From NCBI RefSeq assembly GCF_003987345.1, contig NZ_PIPP01000005.1, positions 62,001-126,000 of the forward strand: a DNA stretch of 64,000 nt. The letters are read 5' to 3'. A program made the translations under genes and the position numbers. Within the stretch, counting starts at the first letter, position 1, and each line of letters opens with the position of its first letter. Source of the DNA: Aliidiomarina shirensis (GTDB lineage Bacteria; Pseudomonadota; Gammaproteobacteria; Enterobacterales; Alteromonadaceae). Positions 16,360 through 27,715 of this stretch are shown here, in pieces. Under the pieces are notes generated by a model that was given only the letters and a program-made list of their open reading frames with translations, was not told the origin of the DNA and did no database searches.

Positions 16360-16514
16360 ATGAATTGGGGATTAATATGTTAAACACACGAATATCCGCG
16401 CTTCGGCATCTGTTTATGTGGTAATTTCGTTATGTTAAATAAGTAAGATTTGTAGATAACTGATAGCGATAAAACGGTACTACGAAAGCAACGTAAGTTT
16501 TGTAGGGAGTATTC

Positions 16515-16850
16515 ATGAGCCAAGCGTACTATCCGGTGCGTAATCGCAGGCCGCAACGCGAGCGTAATCTAAAAGCAGAGGATTTGAGCTACTTTGAACA
16601 GGCGTTCACGTGCTTAAAAGAAATGCCCGAACGGGTGGCAGTATTGCGTGCGAACCTTGCCTATTATCAGCAAAAGAAACATTTGCCAAAGGCTGCTAAA
16701 GCAGCCATCACACGATTTGAATACTTGCTTGCCGTTACTGAAGACCCCGAGGAAATGGAGCGTCGGGTAATGGAAGATAGTTACGAAGGACGAAAATTTC
16801 GGCAGATGCCGTTACTCCTGAAAGGGGTGTGTAGGCAAGAGCGTTTCTAA
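16515..16850 (+). CDS. Small basic hypothetical protein
   Basis: The 111-residue protein follows a good ribosome binding site (AGGGAG 8 bases before ATG). I do not recognise the family. It is rich in Arg, Lys and Glu, with a basic N-terminus (YYPVRNRRPQRERN) and a helical middle (PERVAVLRANLAYYQQKK), and has no signal peptide or membrane helix. It is probably a cytoplasmic, possibly nucleic-acid-associated helical protein, but that is a guess from composition. It stands alone on the plus strand, divergent from the Fur-controlled operon and convergent with rluF. Confidence 0.65.
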   Translation: MSQAYYPVRNRRPQRERNLKAEDLSYFEQAFTCLKEMPERVAVLRANLAYYQQKKHLPKAAKAAITRFEYLLAVTEDPEEMERRVMEDSYEGRKFRQMPLLLKGVCRQERF

Positions 16851-16912
16851 GAAGGTTTTAGTGTCATGCTTATCTGGCACGCACACGCCGAATAGCTCGA
16901 CATTTAGCTACC

Positions 16913-17881
16913 TTATGGTTTCTTCTTAATCGCCTTGCGAATCAAACTACGGGTAGGCTTCTTACTCGGTTTGGAATCGCGCGCATTAGGTTTACCATTT
17001 GCAGTTCTCGACTTATTCTCACTTTTGCTGCGCCCGCCCCATGGATCTGGCTTTTCACTGTGATGATTCGCAGTCGAATTCGTTCCACCTCTTTTTTTAC
17101 CCGAATTCGTTTTCTGTTTATGCGCCGGCTTCTTTTTCTTATGCCCAGGAGGCGCTTCTGATGATGAATGCGCCACTGATTTTAATAAGGTATCCAATTC
17201 TTGCTCAGTGAGATCTCGCCACTCACCTATACCTAAACCCTTGAGTTCAATATTCATAATACGAATACGTTCGAGCTTTTTTACGTCATAATCAAAAAAC
17301 TCACACATGCGCCGAATTTGCCGATTTAATCCTTGCACAAGCGTGATTTTAAATACGAAGCGGGAAACCTTACTTACCTTGCATTTTTTTGTTACTTCAC
17401 CAAGAATCGGCACACCTCGGCTCATACCTTGGATAAAATCATCTGTAATTGGTTTATTCACGGTCACCACATATTCTTTCTCGTGGTTATTGCCGGCACG
17501 CAAAATTTTATTGACCAAATCGCCATTACTAGTAAGAAAAATTAATCCTTGAGAATCTTTATCGAGTCGACCAATAGGAAAAATACGTTTTTCATGGTTT
17601 ACGAAATCCGCCATATTTGCTTTTTCAGCTGAATCCGTAGTGCTCACAATACCAACGGGTTTATTCAGGGCAATAAATACAAAACCCTCTTTATTTTGTG
17701 ATTCAATGAGTTGACCATTCACCTTTACTTCATCATCTGGCCCCACCTTTTCGCCCATTAACGCCCGGCGTCCATTAATAAAAACGTTGCCTTGCTCAAT
17801 GAAGCGATCAGCTTCTCTGCGCGAGCAAATTCCGCTTTCACTAATATACTTATTCAAACGTGTTTCTGAAGTGTTCGGCAT
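16913..17881 (-). CDS. rluF: 23S rRNA pseudouridine synthase RluF
   Basis: The 322-residue protein matches E. coli RluF (290 residues; pseudouridine 2604 of 23S rRNA and a tRNA-Tyr site) across its catalytic part. An N-terminal S4 domain ([20 protein letters not shown]) leads to the RsuA-family catalytic motif [18 protein letters not shown], in which the Asp is the nucleophile. [15 protein letters not shown] and [16 protein letters not shown] are strongly RluF-like. The C-terminal 75 or so residues are Lys/Ser/Gly-rich and probably disordered, longer than in E. coli; this tail may add RNA affinity. It is a single gene with its own 189-base upstream region, in which I see no clear promoter. 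Confidence 0.93.
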   Translation of the reverse strand: MPNTSETRLNKYISESGICSRREADRFIEQGNVFINGRRALMGEKVGPDDEVKVNGQLIESQNKEGFVFIALNKPVGIVSTTDSAEKANMADFVNHEKRIFPIGRLDKDSQGLIFLTSNGDLVNKILRAGNNHEKEYVVTVNKPITDDFIQGMSRGVPILGEVTKKCKVSKVSRFVFKITLVQGLNRQIRRMCEFFDYDVKKLERIRIMNIELKGLGIGEWRDLTEQELDTLLKSVAHSSSEAPPGHKKKKPAHKQKTNSGKKRGGTNSTANHHSEKPDPWGGRSKSENKSRTANGKPNARDSKPSKKPTRSLIRKAIKKKP

Positions 17882-18103
17882 GAGTAGTTAACTTATATTA
17901 AGGTGAATCGATTTATTCATTCATGTATTGTCTAGCAACAACTTTCGCATAACATTCAAGTTTCTAGGTGAAATTCCGATAAAATAAGCGAGAGAAACCG
18001 TAGCCCGTGCCACTAATTATAGAGTAAATCATTCCTGCACAAAACAGGATACCGAACGACACCCAAAACATTGCCCAAGATACCACAATCAGGAGCCACA
18101 TCG

Positions 18104-19309
18104 TTGCACTTACCCACGCTGATAGGAATTATTCTGTTACTCAACCTTATCTTGGGTGGCTTGTTGATGGTTATATATCAACTTCGGTTAAAGCAACGTT
18201 GCTTTTTGTATTGGGCGATTTCCTGCTGGATATTTGTAGCAGGTGGCCTAGTGGCCGCGGCCCGAAGCTATGTTGATATGCCGTGGCTCACACATTGGTT
18301 TGCCTCGCTTTTGCTTATCGCAGCACCATTATTGGCGGTAAAAGGCATTCAACATTTCCGTGCCCCGCGAAGCACCCAGGGTTGGCGGTCGCAAATTGTT
18401 TTAATGCTCGTAATCGCGTTAGGTTTAGCAGCTCTTTATCCCGTTTACACCTGGATTTCACCCATCACATCGATCTTAATCGCCGGCTTATTCATTTGGG
18501 CCCTTTATCTCCTGCTCAACATAAAATCATCGATGCAATTACCACAACAACTGCTTTGCATGTTCTTCTCACTACATGTGGTTACCATGCTATTGCAAGC
18601 CGGCTCGATGTTGGTGAGTTTGGTGAATGTTTCTGAACCTACGAGCGCGATGCAGATAGATGCCGGTGTTATCGCAAGTGCTGTTGTAGAATCATCCTCT
18701 GCAACTATGAGCTCAATGCTTTATATTACGTTTATCAGCCATCTACTTCTCACTACCACTACCGCGCTTATGTTTCCCTTGTTGGTGTTTTCAAAAACTG
18801 AAGAGCAGCTGGTAGAGCTCGCAAACATCGATGACTTAACAAAACTATTTAACCGCAGAGCTTTTTTTAAAGATGCGGATAAACAATTTCATCAGGCACG
18901 CAAGAATAAATCAGCCATGTGCGTGCTCATGGTCGATTTAGATTACTTCAAAGATGTGAATGATACTTGGGGGCATGCTATAGGTGATGAGTGCCTACGC
19001 TGGGTAGCAAAAACCTTGAAACAAGAACTGCGCGATACCGATATTGTGGCACGAGTTGGCGGTGAAGAGTTTGCTATTTCTCTTCCGGGCGTTGATTTTG
19101 AACTGGCTCACCTACTCAGTAAAAGGCTTTGCAAGCGTATTGCGGAAGCCCCACTACAGCTCGAAGAGCACAGCATTCCCTTGTCTATCAGCATTGGCGG
19201 TGTTCTTTGTACATCGAAACACAAAGATTTCCATAGCTTGCTCAGTGATGCCGATAAAGCACTTTATCTGGCCAAAGAAAATGGCCGTAACCAAGCTGTT
19301 TTTGCTTAG
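18104..19309 (+). CDS. Membrane-bound diguanylate cyclase (GGDEF)
   Basis: I choose TTG 18104 as start because AGGAG (18091-18095) is 8 bases upstream; a longer TTG start at 18071 has no ribosome binding site. The protein (401 residues) has an N-terminal half with about six or seven membrane helices in a MASE-like arrangement and no recognised ligand domain, followed by a GGDEF domain. The active site is GGEEF, and an RDTD inhibitory (I) site lies five residues upstream, so it should make c-di-GMP and be product-inhibited. LTKLFNRRAFF and LMVDLDYFKDVNDTWGH are the usual GGDEF features. It may feed the cellulose locus at 30-44 kb. A terminator follows. Confidence 0.92.
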   Translation: MHLPTLIGIILLLNLILGGLLMVIYQLRLKQRCFLYWAISCWIFVAGGLVAAARSYVDMPWLTHWFASLLLIAAPLLAVKGIQHFRAPRSTQGWRSQIVLMLVIALGLAALYPVYTWISPITSILIAGLFIWALYLLLNIKSSMQLPQQLLCMFFSLHVVTMLLQAGSMLVSLVNVSEPTSAMQIDAGVIASAVVESSSATMSSMLYITFISHLLLTTTTALMFPLLVFSKTEEQLVELANIDDLTKLFNRRAFFKDADKQFHQARKNKSAMCVLMVDLDYFKDVNDTWGHAIGDECLRWVAKTLKQELRDTDIVARVGGEEFAISLPGVDFELAHLLSKRLCKRIAEAPLQLEEHSIPLSISIGGVLCTSKHKDFHSLLSDADKALYLAKENGRNQAVFA

Positions 19310-19328
19310 TCACTCCGTGCGTCATAAA

Positions 19329-19355
19329 AAAAGGGAGCGCAATGCGCTCCCTTTT
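19329..19355. terminator. Bidirectional intrinsic terminator between the GGDEF gene and katG
   Basis: AAAAGGGAGCGC (19329-19340), loop AAT, GCGCTCCCTTTT (19344-19355). The GC stem is perfect and is flanked by A and T tracts on both strands, so it should stop both convergent transcripts. Confidence 0.9.
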
Positions 19356-19377
19356 ATTCTTAGATTTACCAACTTAC

Positions 19378-21615
<2,238 letters not shown>

Positions 21616-21623
21616 CTAGTTTT

Positions 21624-21645
21624 CGGTAAAACTTGTGGTTTACCG
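21624..21645. repeat. Inverted repeat in the katG leader
   Basis: CGGTAAA (21624-21630) and TTTACCG (21639-21645) flank eight bases. The repeat lies about 15 bases ahead of the katG ribosome binding site and could be an mRNA stem-loop or a protein site. Confidence 0.5.
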
Positions 21646-21655
21646 CCATATTTTC

Positions 21656-21673
21656 AGTAATTGCTTAATTACT
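21656..21673. repeat. Second inverted repeat upstream of katG
   Basis: AGTAATT (21656-21662) and AATTACT (21667-21673) surround GCTT. This is an AT-rich palindrome of 18 bases, suitable as an operator for a dimeric regulator. No consensus is recognised. Confidence 0.45.
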
Positions 21674-21888
21674 AACAACATAGGTACTTTTTGTCATTAA
21701 CGAATATAGACCCCACTCTGAAGCATTGAAAGTTTGTTTTCTCGAATAGCTTAATAGATTTTTTGAATGAACGTTTTCAAGAGAAGTAAGAAAACCTATT
21801 AATATAAGTAGCTTACACTGAGAATTCTGGCATTATAGGAAAGCTTTCCACGAACGAATAAGAATAAAAATAAAATATCGGAGATCAA

Positions 21889-23193
21889 ATGGAAGTTTAC
21901 CGCCGCCACATGCGCCAACTAAACCGGCGCTTATTACTGATCACTGCGTTACTTTTGGTGGTTTGGTTTGAATTTAGTGTGTTCCAACTACGCCCTGAGT
22001 TCACTGGGATGCTCGCGTTCACTTTAGAACGAGTGATAAAAACACTCGCGTTTTGGGCTTGGCCAATGCTGTTCTTCATGTTCTTCCAGCCTATCGTAAA
22101 CAAGTTCTTCTTTCTGAATTACGATGGCGAAGTAACCCCCACTACCTTTAAGTTTGAAACCCGTTTCTTTTTTGCAGTGTTCTTTTTATATGCTTCGATC
22201 GGTTTGTTTACTGTAGCGGCCGCTACTTCGGTACTTGGCATAGTGAATATGGGATGGGCCGCTTATACAGAATCATTGCAGTTTAGTTTTCACAATCACA
22301 TACTCATTCAGCTCGTCCGTTCATTTACGTTACCCGCCGGCGTTATAGCGAGCGAGAACATCCAATCACCATTGTTCATGATAATAGGCACGTTGATTCT
22401 ACTGCTCGGCTATGCGCTTTATAGCTTTGTTTTAATTACAAGCAAGGGGCGTCCGGATAAATTCATTAAGTACAATAAATCTCATCAACAATTTGAAGCC
22501 CATAATGCTTATTTTATGAGCGTGATTGCCTACTTGAACCGAACATTCAATATCCAGTTCGCCGCAACGTTGTTCGTTGTGATCTTTTTCGCGTTGTTGA
22601 TCATTACTATTTTTGTACCTGCAATTAATACGGCGCAAATCGTACGTTTGTTTTGGGCTTTAGTAATTCATTCCGCGCTATTTTTAGTATTACGAGCTTG
22701 TTATCGTTTTCTAAAGTTCTGGTGGGATAAGATATTTGCGGTTCAAGATCATGAGTACACGAAACCAATGTTTTATGAGTCACGAGATCTTTGGCTAAAC
22801 AATACCGCGGCACGTGATATTTGGGTTCCTCATTACGTTCCGCCTACTGCTGATTCCAGCCTAACTTCTACCTCGCGCGTTAGCAAAAGTTCTAGTTGGA
22901 AAATGCCTAAGTTGATTACAATCCCTTGGATAGTAATTATTGAAGTCATTCTGTTTTTTATCGTATTAGCTATTGTGGGTGGTTTTGCATTTGGCTACCA
23001 CCCAGCATACATAGAAATGATTAAATCACTTAATGCAGTGGCTATGGTAAAAGCAATCTACCAAAATACTGGGTTCTTCTGGCATGCTATTTTTGCACTT
23101 TATGTGGCTTGGCGTTTGTTTCATCGGTTCGGCCGATTTAATCTAGGTTTCTTTGAAACTCTAGGGCGATTAGTCACGCGCTGGTCTGATTAA
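21889..23193 (+). CDS. Multi-spanning membrane protein of unknown function
   Basis: The 434-residue protein starts after GGAGATCAA at ATG 21889. It has a basic N-terminus (MEVYRRHMRQLNRR) and about seven to eight hydrophobic spans, for example LLLITALLLVVWFEFSVF, FFAVFFLYASIGLFTVAAA, FVVIFFALLIITIFVPA and VIIEVILFFIVLAIVGGFAF. A soluble loop of about 70 residues lies between the last spans (DLWLNNTAARDIWVPHYVPP). I do not recognise a family or any catalytic motif. It is transcribed away from katG and followed 74 bases later by the DUF1543 gene, which has its own ribosome binding site. Confidence 0.75.
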   Translation: MEVYRRHMRQLNRRLLLITALLLVVWFEFSVFQLRPEFTGMLAFTLERVIKTLAFWAWPMLFFMFFQPIVNKFFFLNYDGEVTPTTFKFETRFFFAVFFLYASIGLFTVAAATSVLGIVNMGWAAYTESLQFSFHNHILIQLVRSFTLPAGVIASENIQSPLFMIIGTLILLLGYALYSFVLITSKGRPDKFIKYNKSHQQFEAHNAYFMSVIAYLNRTFNIQFAATLFVVIFFALLIITIFVPAINTAQIVRLFWALVIHSALFLVLRACYRFLKFWWDKIFAVQDHEYTKPMFYESRDLWLNNTAARDIWVPHYVPPTADSSLTSTSRVSKSSSWKMPKLITIPWIVIIEVILFFIVLAIVGGFAFGYHPAYIEMIKSLNAVAMVKAIYQNTGFFWHAIFALYVAWRLFHRFGRFNLGFFETLGRLVTRWSD

Positions 23194-23267
23194 TTTCTAC
23201 CAGCTCATTATGCTAGAACAAGTTATGCTGGCAAATAGACACCCGTGCATAAACAAGGGGAATACCG

Positions 23268-23768
23268 ATGCAGCTATTTATGGTTTATTTAGGTGGCACC
23301 GCGCCAAACGCAAACATAGAGTTGCATGATGTGCGCTTTGTGGTTGGCGAAACTATTGAAGATTGCTACCCCGCGTTACGCCAGCAATGGTTTGGTACCG
23401 TAAAAGGATTACACTTAGATAGCTACTTAGCTGTGCACCATGTAGATGGTTATCAAATTGAATTAAGCGAGCAGCCGCAAACGCAATCTCAGAAGCTTTG
23501 GTTTGTGAATTTCGGTGGCTATTATCCTGGCAAAATTCCAGAATTTCATGATTTTACCCTTTGCGTTGCAGAAACAGCCGATGAAGCAAAGCGCATTGCG
23601 AAAGGCCGCCTACTCACGGATAGTGTTGAGCAACACAAAGACGATCTCTACAACGTTGATGATTGCCTTGCAGTTGATTTACTCGGTGGTTGGTATATTC
23701 ATTTGAATCACGATGGCGGTATGCAAGCTCTGGAACCTGACTGGGCGGGTTATCACGTTATTGGTTAG
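23268..23768 (+). CDS. DUF1543 domain protein
   Basis: The 166-residue cytoplasmic protein carries two DUF1543 repeats. The first opens MQLFMVYLGGTAPNANIELH and the second LWFVNFGGYYPGKIPEFHDF; both continue with DFTLCVAET- or RFVVGETIED-like segments. The function of the family is unknown. A strong AGGGGA ribosome binding site precedes the ATG. A perfect terminator follows the stop. Confidence 0.85.
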   Translation: MQLFMVYLGGTAPNANIELHDVRFVVGETIEDCYPALRQQWFGTVKGLHLDSYLAVHHVDGYQIELSEQPQTQSQKLWFVNFGGYYPGKIPEFHDFTLCVAETADEAKRIAKGRLLTDSVEQHKDDLYNVDDCLAVDLLGGWYIHLNHDGGMQALEPDWAGYHVIG

Positions 23769-23790
23769 GTGCTTTCCTGTTAGCAAAAAT

Positions 23791-23840
23791 AAAGCCCCCT
23801 TGAACATGCCGCTAATTGCATGGATTCAAGGGGGCTTTTT
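23791..23840. terminator. Bidirectional intrinsic terminator after the DUF1543 gene and prpF
   Basis: AAAGCCCCCTTGAA (23791-23804) pairs with TTCAAGGGGGCTTT (23825-23838), followed by more T. The A-tract on the other side serves the minus-strand prp operon. Confidence 0.92.
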
Positions 23841-23879
23841 GTTTTCTGAAGGGCCAGTTTACGCAAGGTATAGGCAGCG

Positions 23880-25049
23880 TTACACCTCAGGAACGCGAAC
23901 CCAACCTTCCATTAATACGCGTGCGCTACGGCTCATAATGGCCTTGGTTACTTGCCACTCTCCATCCACTAACTTAGCTTCAGCGCCCACGCGCAACGTG
24001 CCCGATGGATGGCCGAACGTAACGGCAGTGCGATCACCGCCACCTGCAGCTAGGTTCACCAGTGTCCCGGGAACCGCCGCCGCTGTGCCGATAGCAACAG
24101 CCGCTGTGCCCATCATGGCGTGATGCAGCTTACCCATTGAAAGTGCGCGCACATTCAAATCGATATCACCGGCATTAATGCTTTTACCACTGGAAGAAAC
24201 ATAATTTGCCGGTGGTGACACAAAAGCTATCTTCGGCGTATGCTGGCGCGCTTCGGCTTCTTCTAGTGATTGAATCAAGCCCATGTGTTGAGCGCCATGA
24301 GCGCGCAGCTTCTCAAACATAGCCAGCGCTTCAGGGCTTTCGTTAATCGCACCCTGCAGTTCTGTGCCGGTGTATCCGATATCTGCCGCATTCACGAAAA
24401 TCGTTGGAATACCGGCATTAATCATAGTGGCCTGAAAAGTACCCACGCCCGGAACATGCAATTCATCAACCACATTGCCGGTAGGGAACATTGAGCCTTC
24501 ACCATCGGCTGGGTCCATAAACTCAATAGGTACTTCTGCGGATGGAAACGTTACCCCATCAAGCTCAAAATCACCGGTTTCTTGTACTTCGCCGTTGGTA
24601 ATCGGCACATGTGCAATAATGGTTTTCTTGATGTTCGCCTGCCAAATGCGCACCACCGCAGTTCCATTCTCCGGAACACGGCTTGCATCAATAAGGCCGC
24701 TGGTTACCGCAAATGAGCCAACTGCAGAAGTAAGGTTGCCACAGTTACCGCTCCAATCAATAAAAGGCTTATCGATAGCTACTTGCCCGAACAGATAATC
24801 GACATCATGCTCGGCACTTTCACTTTTCGATAAAATAACCGTTTTACTGGTGCTCGACGTGGCGCCACCCATACCATCGGTATGCTTACCGTAAGGATCT
24901 GGGCTGCCAATTACCCGCAATAAAATTGCATCACGGGCAGGCCCGGGTTGCTGTGCTTCTACAGGTAAATCATCGAGGCGAAAGAATACGCCTTTACTAG
25001 TACCGCCACGCATATAGGTGGCGGCAATTTTCATTTGCGGTTTATGCAT
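23880..25049 (-). CDS. prpF: 2-methylaconitate cis-trans isomerase PrpF
   Basis: Isomerase of the methylcitrate cycle that works with AcnD to turn 2-methylcitrate into 2-methylisocitrate. The start at ATG 25049 gives MHKPQMKIAATYMRGGTSKG, the family N-terminus, with GGAG 7 bases upstream; an in-frame upstream start at 25103 lies deep inside acnD. It has 389 residues, the usual length. Typical segments are KGVFFRLDDLP, DPYGKHTDGMGGATSSTSKT and WSGNCGNLTSAVG, the last with the active-site Cys. The start overlaps the end of acnD by 8 bases, so it is coupled. It is last in the operon and ends at a strong terminator. Confidence 0.95.
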   Translation of the reverse strand: MHKPQMKIAATYMRGGTSKGVFFRLDDLPVEAQQPGPARDAILLRVIGSPDPYGKHTDGMGGATSSTSKTVILSKSESAEHDVDYLFGQVAIDKPFIDWSGNCGNLTSAVGSFAVTSGLIDASRVPENGTAVVRIWQANIKKTIIAHVPITNGEVQETGDFELDGVTFPSAEVPIEFMDPADGEGSMFPTGNVVDELHVPGVGTFQATMINAGIPTIFVNAADIGYTGTELQGAINESPEALAMFEKLRAHGAQHMGLIQSLEEAEARQHTPKIAFVSPPANYVSSSGKSINAGDIDLNVRALSMGKLHHAMMGTAAVAIGTAAAVPGTLVNLAAGGGDRTAVTFGHPSGTLRVGAEAKLVDGEWQVTKAIMSRSARVLMEGWVRVPEV

Positions 25050-27633
25050 CGCTCGACTCCAAGAAATCTTGCGCGAAACGTTGCAATACACCGCCAGCTT
25101 CAAATATCGATACTTCTTCCATGGTATCTAAGCGACACTTCACAGGAACCTCGATTCGATCACCATTTTTTCGATGTATCACTAAGGTAAGGGCTGCACC
25201 CGCACTCGGTGTACCCTCAACATCGAAGGTTTCTGTACCATCAATTTCCAAGGTTTTACGTGTAGTTCCAGCTGCAAACTCAAGCGGCAACACACCCATA
25301 CCAATCAAATTGGTTCGGTGAATACGCTCAAAACCTTCGGCAACAATGGCTTCAACACCGGCTAAACGAACGCCTTTAGCTGCCCAATCGCGCGAAGATC
25401 CTTGGCCGTAATCCGCACCCGCAATAATAATTAACGGTTGCTTGCGTTCCATGTAGGTTTCAATTGCATCCCACATGCGAACCACTTTCCCTTCCGGTTC
25501 AACGCGAGCCAGTGAACCTTGCTTCACTTCACCATCTACTATCGCCATTTCGTTGATAAGCTTCGGGTTCGCGAAGGTAGCGCGCTGTGCTGTTAAGTGA
25601 TCACCACGGTGGGTAGCATAGGAGTTAAAATCTTCTTCTGGCACACCCATTTTCGCTAGGTATTCGCCAGCAGCGCTATCGGCCATGATCGCATTCGAAG
25701 GCGAAAGGTGATCGGTAGTAATATTATCGCCAAGCACCGCTAATGCACGCATTCCACGTAAACTTAAATCACCTGCCAGAGCCCCTTCCCAATATGGAGG
25801 GCGGCGGATATAAGTGCTTTCTGGGCGCCAATCATATAGTGGTTCGGTTTTCTCACCCATATCAACAGAGATATTGAACATAGGATCGTAAACTTTGCGA
25901 TATTGCTCAGGCTTCACGCTCTCTTTCACAATGGCATCGATTTCTGCATCACTTGGCCAAATATCTTTCAAGGTTACAGGATTGCCATCGGCATCATAGC
26001 CGAGTGCATCTTTCTCAATATCAAAGCGAATCGTACCGGCAATAGCGTAAGCCACTACTAACGGCGGTGATGCCAAGAATGCTTGTTTCGCATAAGGATG
26101 AATACGGCCATCAAAGTTACGGTTACCTGAAAGTACTGCGGTAGCGTATAGATCGCGTTCAACAATTTCTTTCTGAATAACTGGATCGAGCGCGCCGCTC
26201 ATGCCATTACACGTAGTACATGCAAAACCAACTACGCCAAAACCAAGGGTTTCTAACTCGGGTAGTAGTTTCGCTTCTTCCAAGTACATTTTTACGGTTT
26301 TTGAGCCCGGCGCCAGTGAGGTTTTCACCCATGGTTTACGGGTTAAACCGAGCTTATTCGCGTTTCGTGCAATTAAGCCGGCGGCAATCATGTTGCGTGG
26401 ATTTGAAGTATTGGTACAGCTAGTAATCGCGGCAATAATGCACGCACCATCAGGCATTTTGCCTTCTTCATTTTCCACTACACCGGAAATACCGCGGGCA
26501 GCAAGTTCTGAAGCCGGCAATAATGCATGTGGGTTAGAAGGCCCTGCAAGGTTCCGGTTTACTGACGATAAATCAAACTTTAATACCCGCTCATATTCAG
26601 CGGTTTTTAAGCTATCAGCCCATAACCCAGTTTCTTTGGCGAACTTTTCTACCAATGTAACTTGGTCATCATCGCGGCCGGTTAGCGTTAAATAATCTGT
26701 AGTTTGCTTATCAATGTAGAACATTGCTGCCGTGGCACCGTATTCCGGTGTCATGTTTGAAATCGTTGCGCGATCACCTACGGTAAGCTTATCGGCGCCT
26801 TCACCGTAAAACTCTAAGTAAGCGCCCACTACCCGTTCTTTCCGCAAGAATTCAGTAATCGCGAGCACTAAATCGGTGCTGGTAATGCCTTCACGCAACT
26901 TACCCGTAAGCTCTACACCGATAATATCGGGTAAACGCATGTAAGAAGCACGGCCAAGCATCACGCTTTCGGCTTCTAAGCCACCGACACCCACTGAGAT
27001 AACACCTAGGGCATCAACCATAGGCGTATGGCTATCAGTACCCACACAAGTATCAACGAAAGCTACACCGTTTTGCACCTGCACAACCGGAGACATTTTC
27101 TCAAGGTTGATTTGGTGCATGATGCCGTTACCTGGCGGAATCACATCTACGTTTTTAAACGCGGTTTTTGTCCAGTTAATAAAGTGGAAGCGATCATCGT
27201 TTCGGCGATCTTCAATGGCGCGGTTCTTTTCAAAGGCATCGGTATCAAAGCCCGCATGCTCTACTGCCAACGAGTGATCTACAATCAGCTGGGTTGGTAC
27301 AACCGGATTTACTTTGGCGGGATCGCCACCCTTTTGGGCAATTGCATCACGCAAGCCTGCTAAATCAACTAAAGCCGTTTGCCCTAGGATATCGTGGCAA
27401 ACTACGCGCGCTGGATACCAAGGGAAATCAAGATCGCGCTTACGTTCGATAATTTGCTTCAGCGCCGGCGTTAATTGCTCAGGCGGGCAACGGCGCACTA
27501 AGTTTTCAGCCAATACACGTGAAGTGTAAGGCAATTTTTCGTAGGCACCTGGCTGAATAGCTTCTACCGCAGCGCGGGTATCGAAGTATTCTAAGTTTGT
27601 GCCAGCTAGTGTTTTGCGATATTCAGTATTCAT
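25042..27633 (-). CDS. acnD: Fe/S-dependent 2-methylisocitrate dehydratase AcnD
   Basis: Aconitase-family enzyme that dehydrates 2-methylcitrate to 2-methylaconitate. I use ATG 27633 (MNTEYRKTLAGTNLEYFDTR), the family-typical N-terminus, rather than the in-frame TTG four codons upstream. There are 863 residues. The [4Fe-4S] cysteines are in ITSCTNTSNP and GFACTTCNGMSG. The swivel domain has LGDNITTDHLSPSNAI and GADYGQGSSRDWAAKG. It requires PrpF, encoded next. Unlike the rest of the cluster it is separated from prpC by a terminator-like hairpin, and its ribosome binding site is weak. Expression may therefore be lower than that of prpBC. Confidence 0.95.
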   Translation of the reverse strand: MNTEYRKTLAGTNLEYFDTRAAVEAIQPGAYEKLPYTSRVLAENLVRRCPPEQLTPALKQIIERKRDLDFPWYPARVVCHDILGQTALVDLAGLRDAIAQKGGDPAKVNPVVPTQLIVDHSLAVEHAGFDTDAFEKNRAIEDRRNDDRFHFINWTKTAFKNVDVIPPGNGIMHQINLEKMSPVVQVQNGVAFVDTCVGTDSHTPMVDALGVISVGVGGLEAESVMLGRASYMRLPDIIGVELTGKLREGITSTDLVLAITEFLRKERVVGAYLEFYGEGADKLTVGDRATISNMTPEYGATAAMFYIDKQTTDYLTLTGRDDDQVTLVEKFAKETGLWADSLKTAEYERVLKFDLSSVNRNLAGPSNPHALLPASELAARGISGVVENEEGKMPDGACIIAAITSCTNTSNPRNMIAAGLIARNANKLGLTRKPWVKTSLAPGSKTVKMYLEEAKLLPELETLGFGVVGFACTTCNGMSGALDPVIQKEIVERDLYATAVLSGNRNFDGRIHPYAKQAFLASPPLVVAYAIAGTIRFDIEKDALGYDADGNPVTLKDIWPSDAEIDAIVKESVKPEQYRKVYDPMFNISVDMGEKTEPLYDWRPESTYIRRPPYWEGALAGDLSLRGMRALAVLGDNITTDHLSPSNAIMADSAAGEYLAKMGVPEEDFNSYATHRGDHLTAQRATFANPKLINEMAIVDGEVKQGSLARVEPEGKVVRMWDAIETYMERKQPLIIIAGADYGQGSSRDWAAKGVRLAGVEAIVAEGFERIHRTNLIGMGVLPLEFAAGTTRKTLEIDGTETFDVEGTPSAGAALTLVIHRKNGDRIEVPVKCRLDTMEEVSIFEAGGVLQRFAQDFLESSDA

Positions 27634-27670
27634 AATCAACCACAACTTATGTTGTTAGAGAGTTGGAAGG

Positions 27671-27706
27671 CAGAAAGAAACAGGGAGAAACCGAAGCTTC
27701 TCCCTG
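27671..27706 (-). terminator. Terminator-like hairpin between prpC and acnD
   Basis: On the minus strand CAGGGAGAA (27706-27698) and TTCTCCCTG (27689-27681) form a perfect nine-base stem with an eight-base loop, followed directly by TTTCTTTCTG. It lies inside an otherwise continuous operon, so it probably causes partial termination or 3'-end protection. Confidence 0.65.
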
Positions 27707-27715
27707 CTGTGCCAA

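Noticed and set aside
23713-24123. 136-residue plus-strand ORF opposite the end of prpF
   Set aside because: It runs across the terminator and antisense to a certain gene; no coding evidence.
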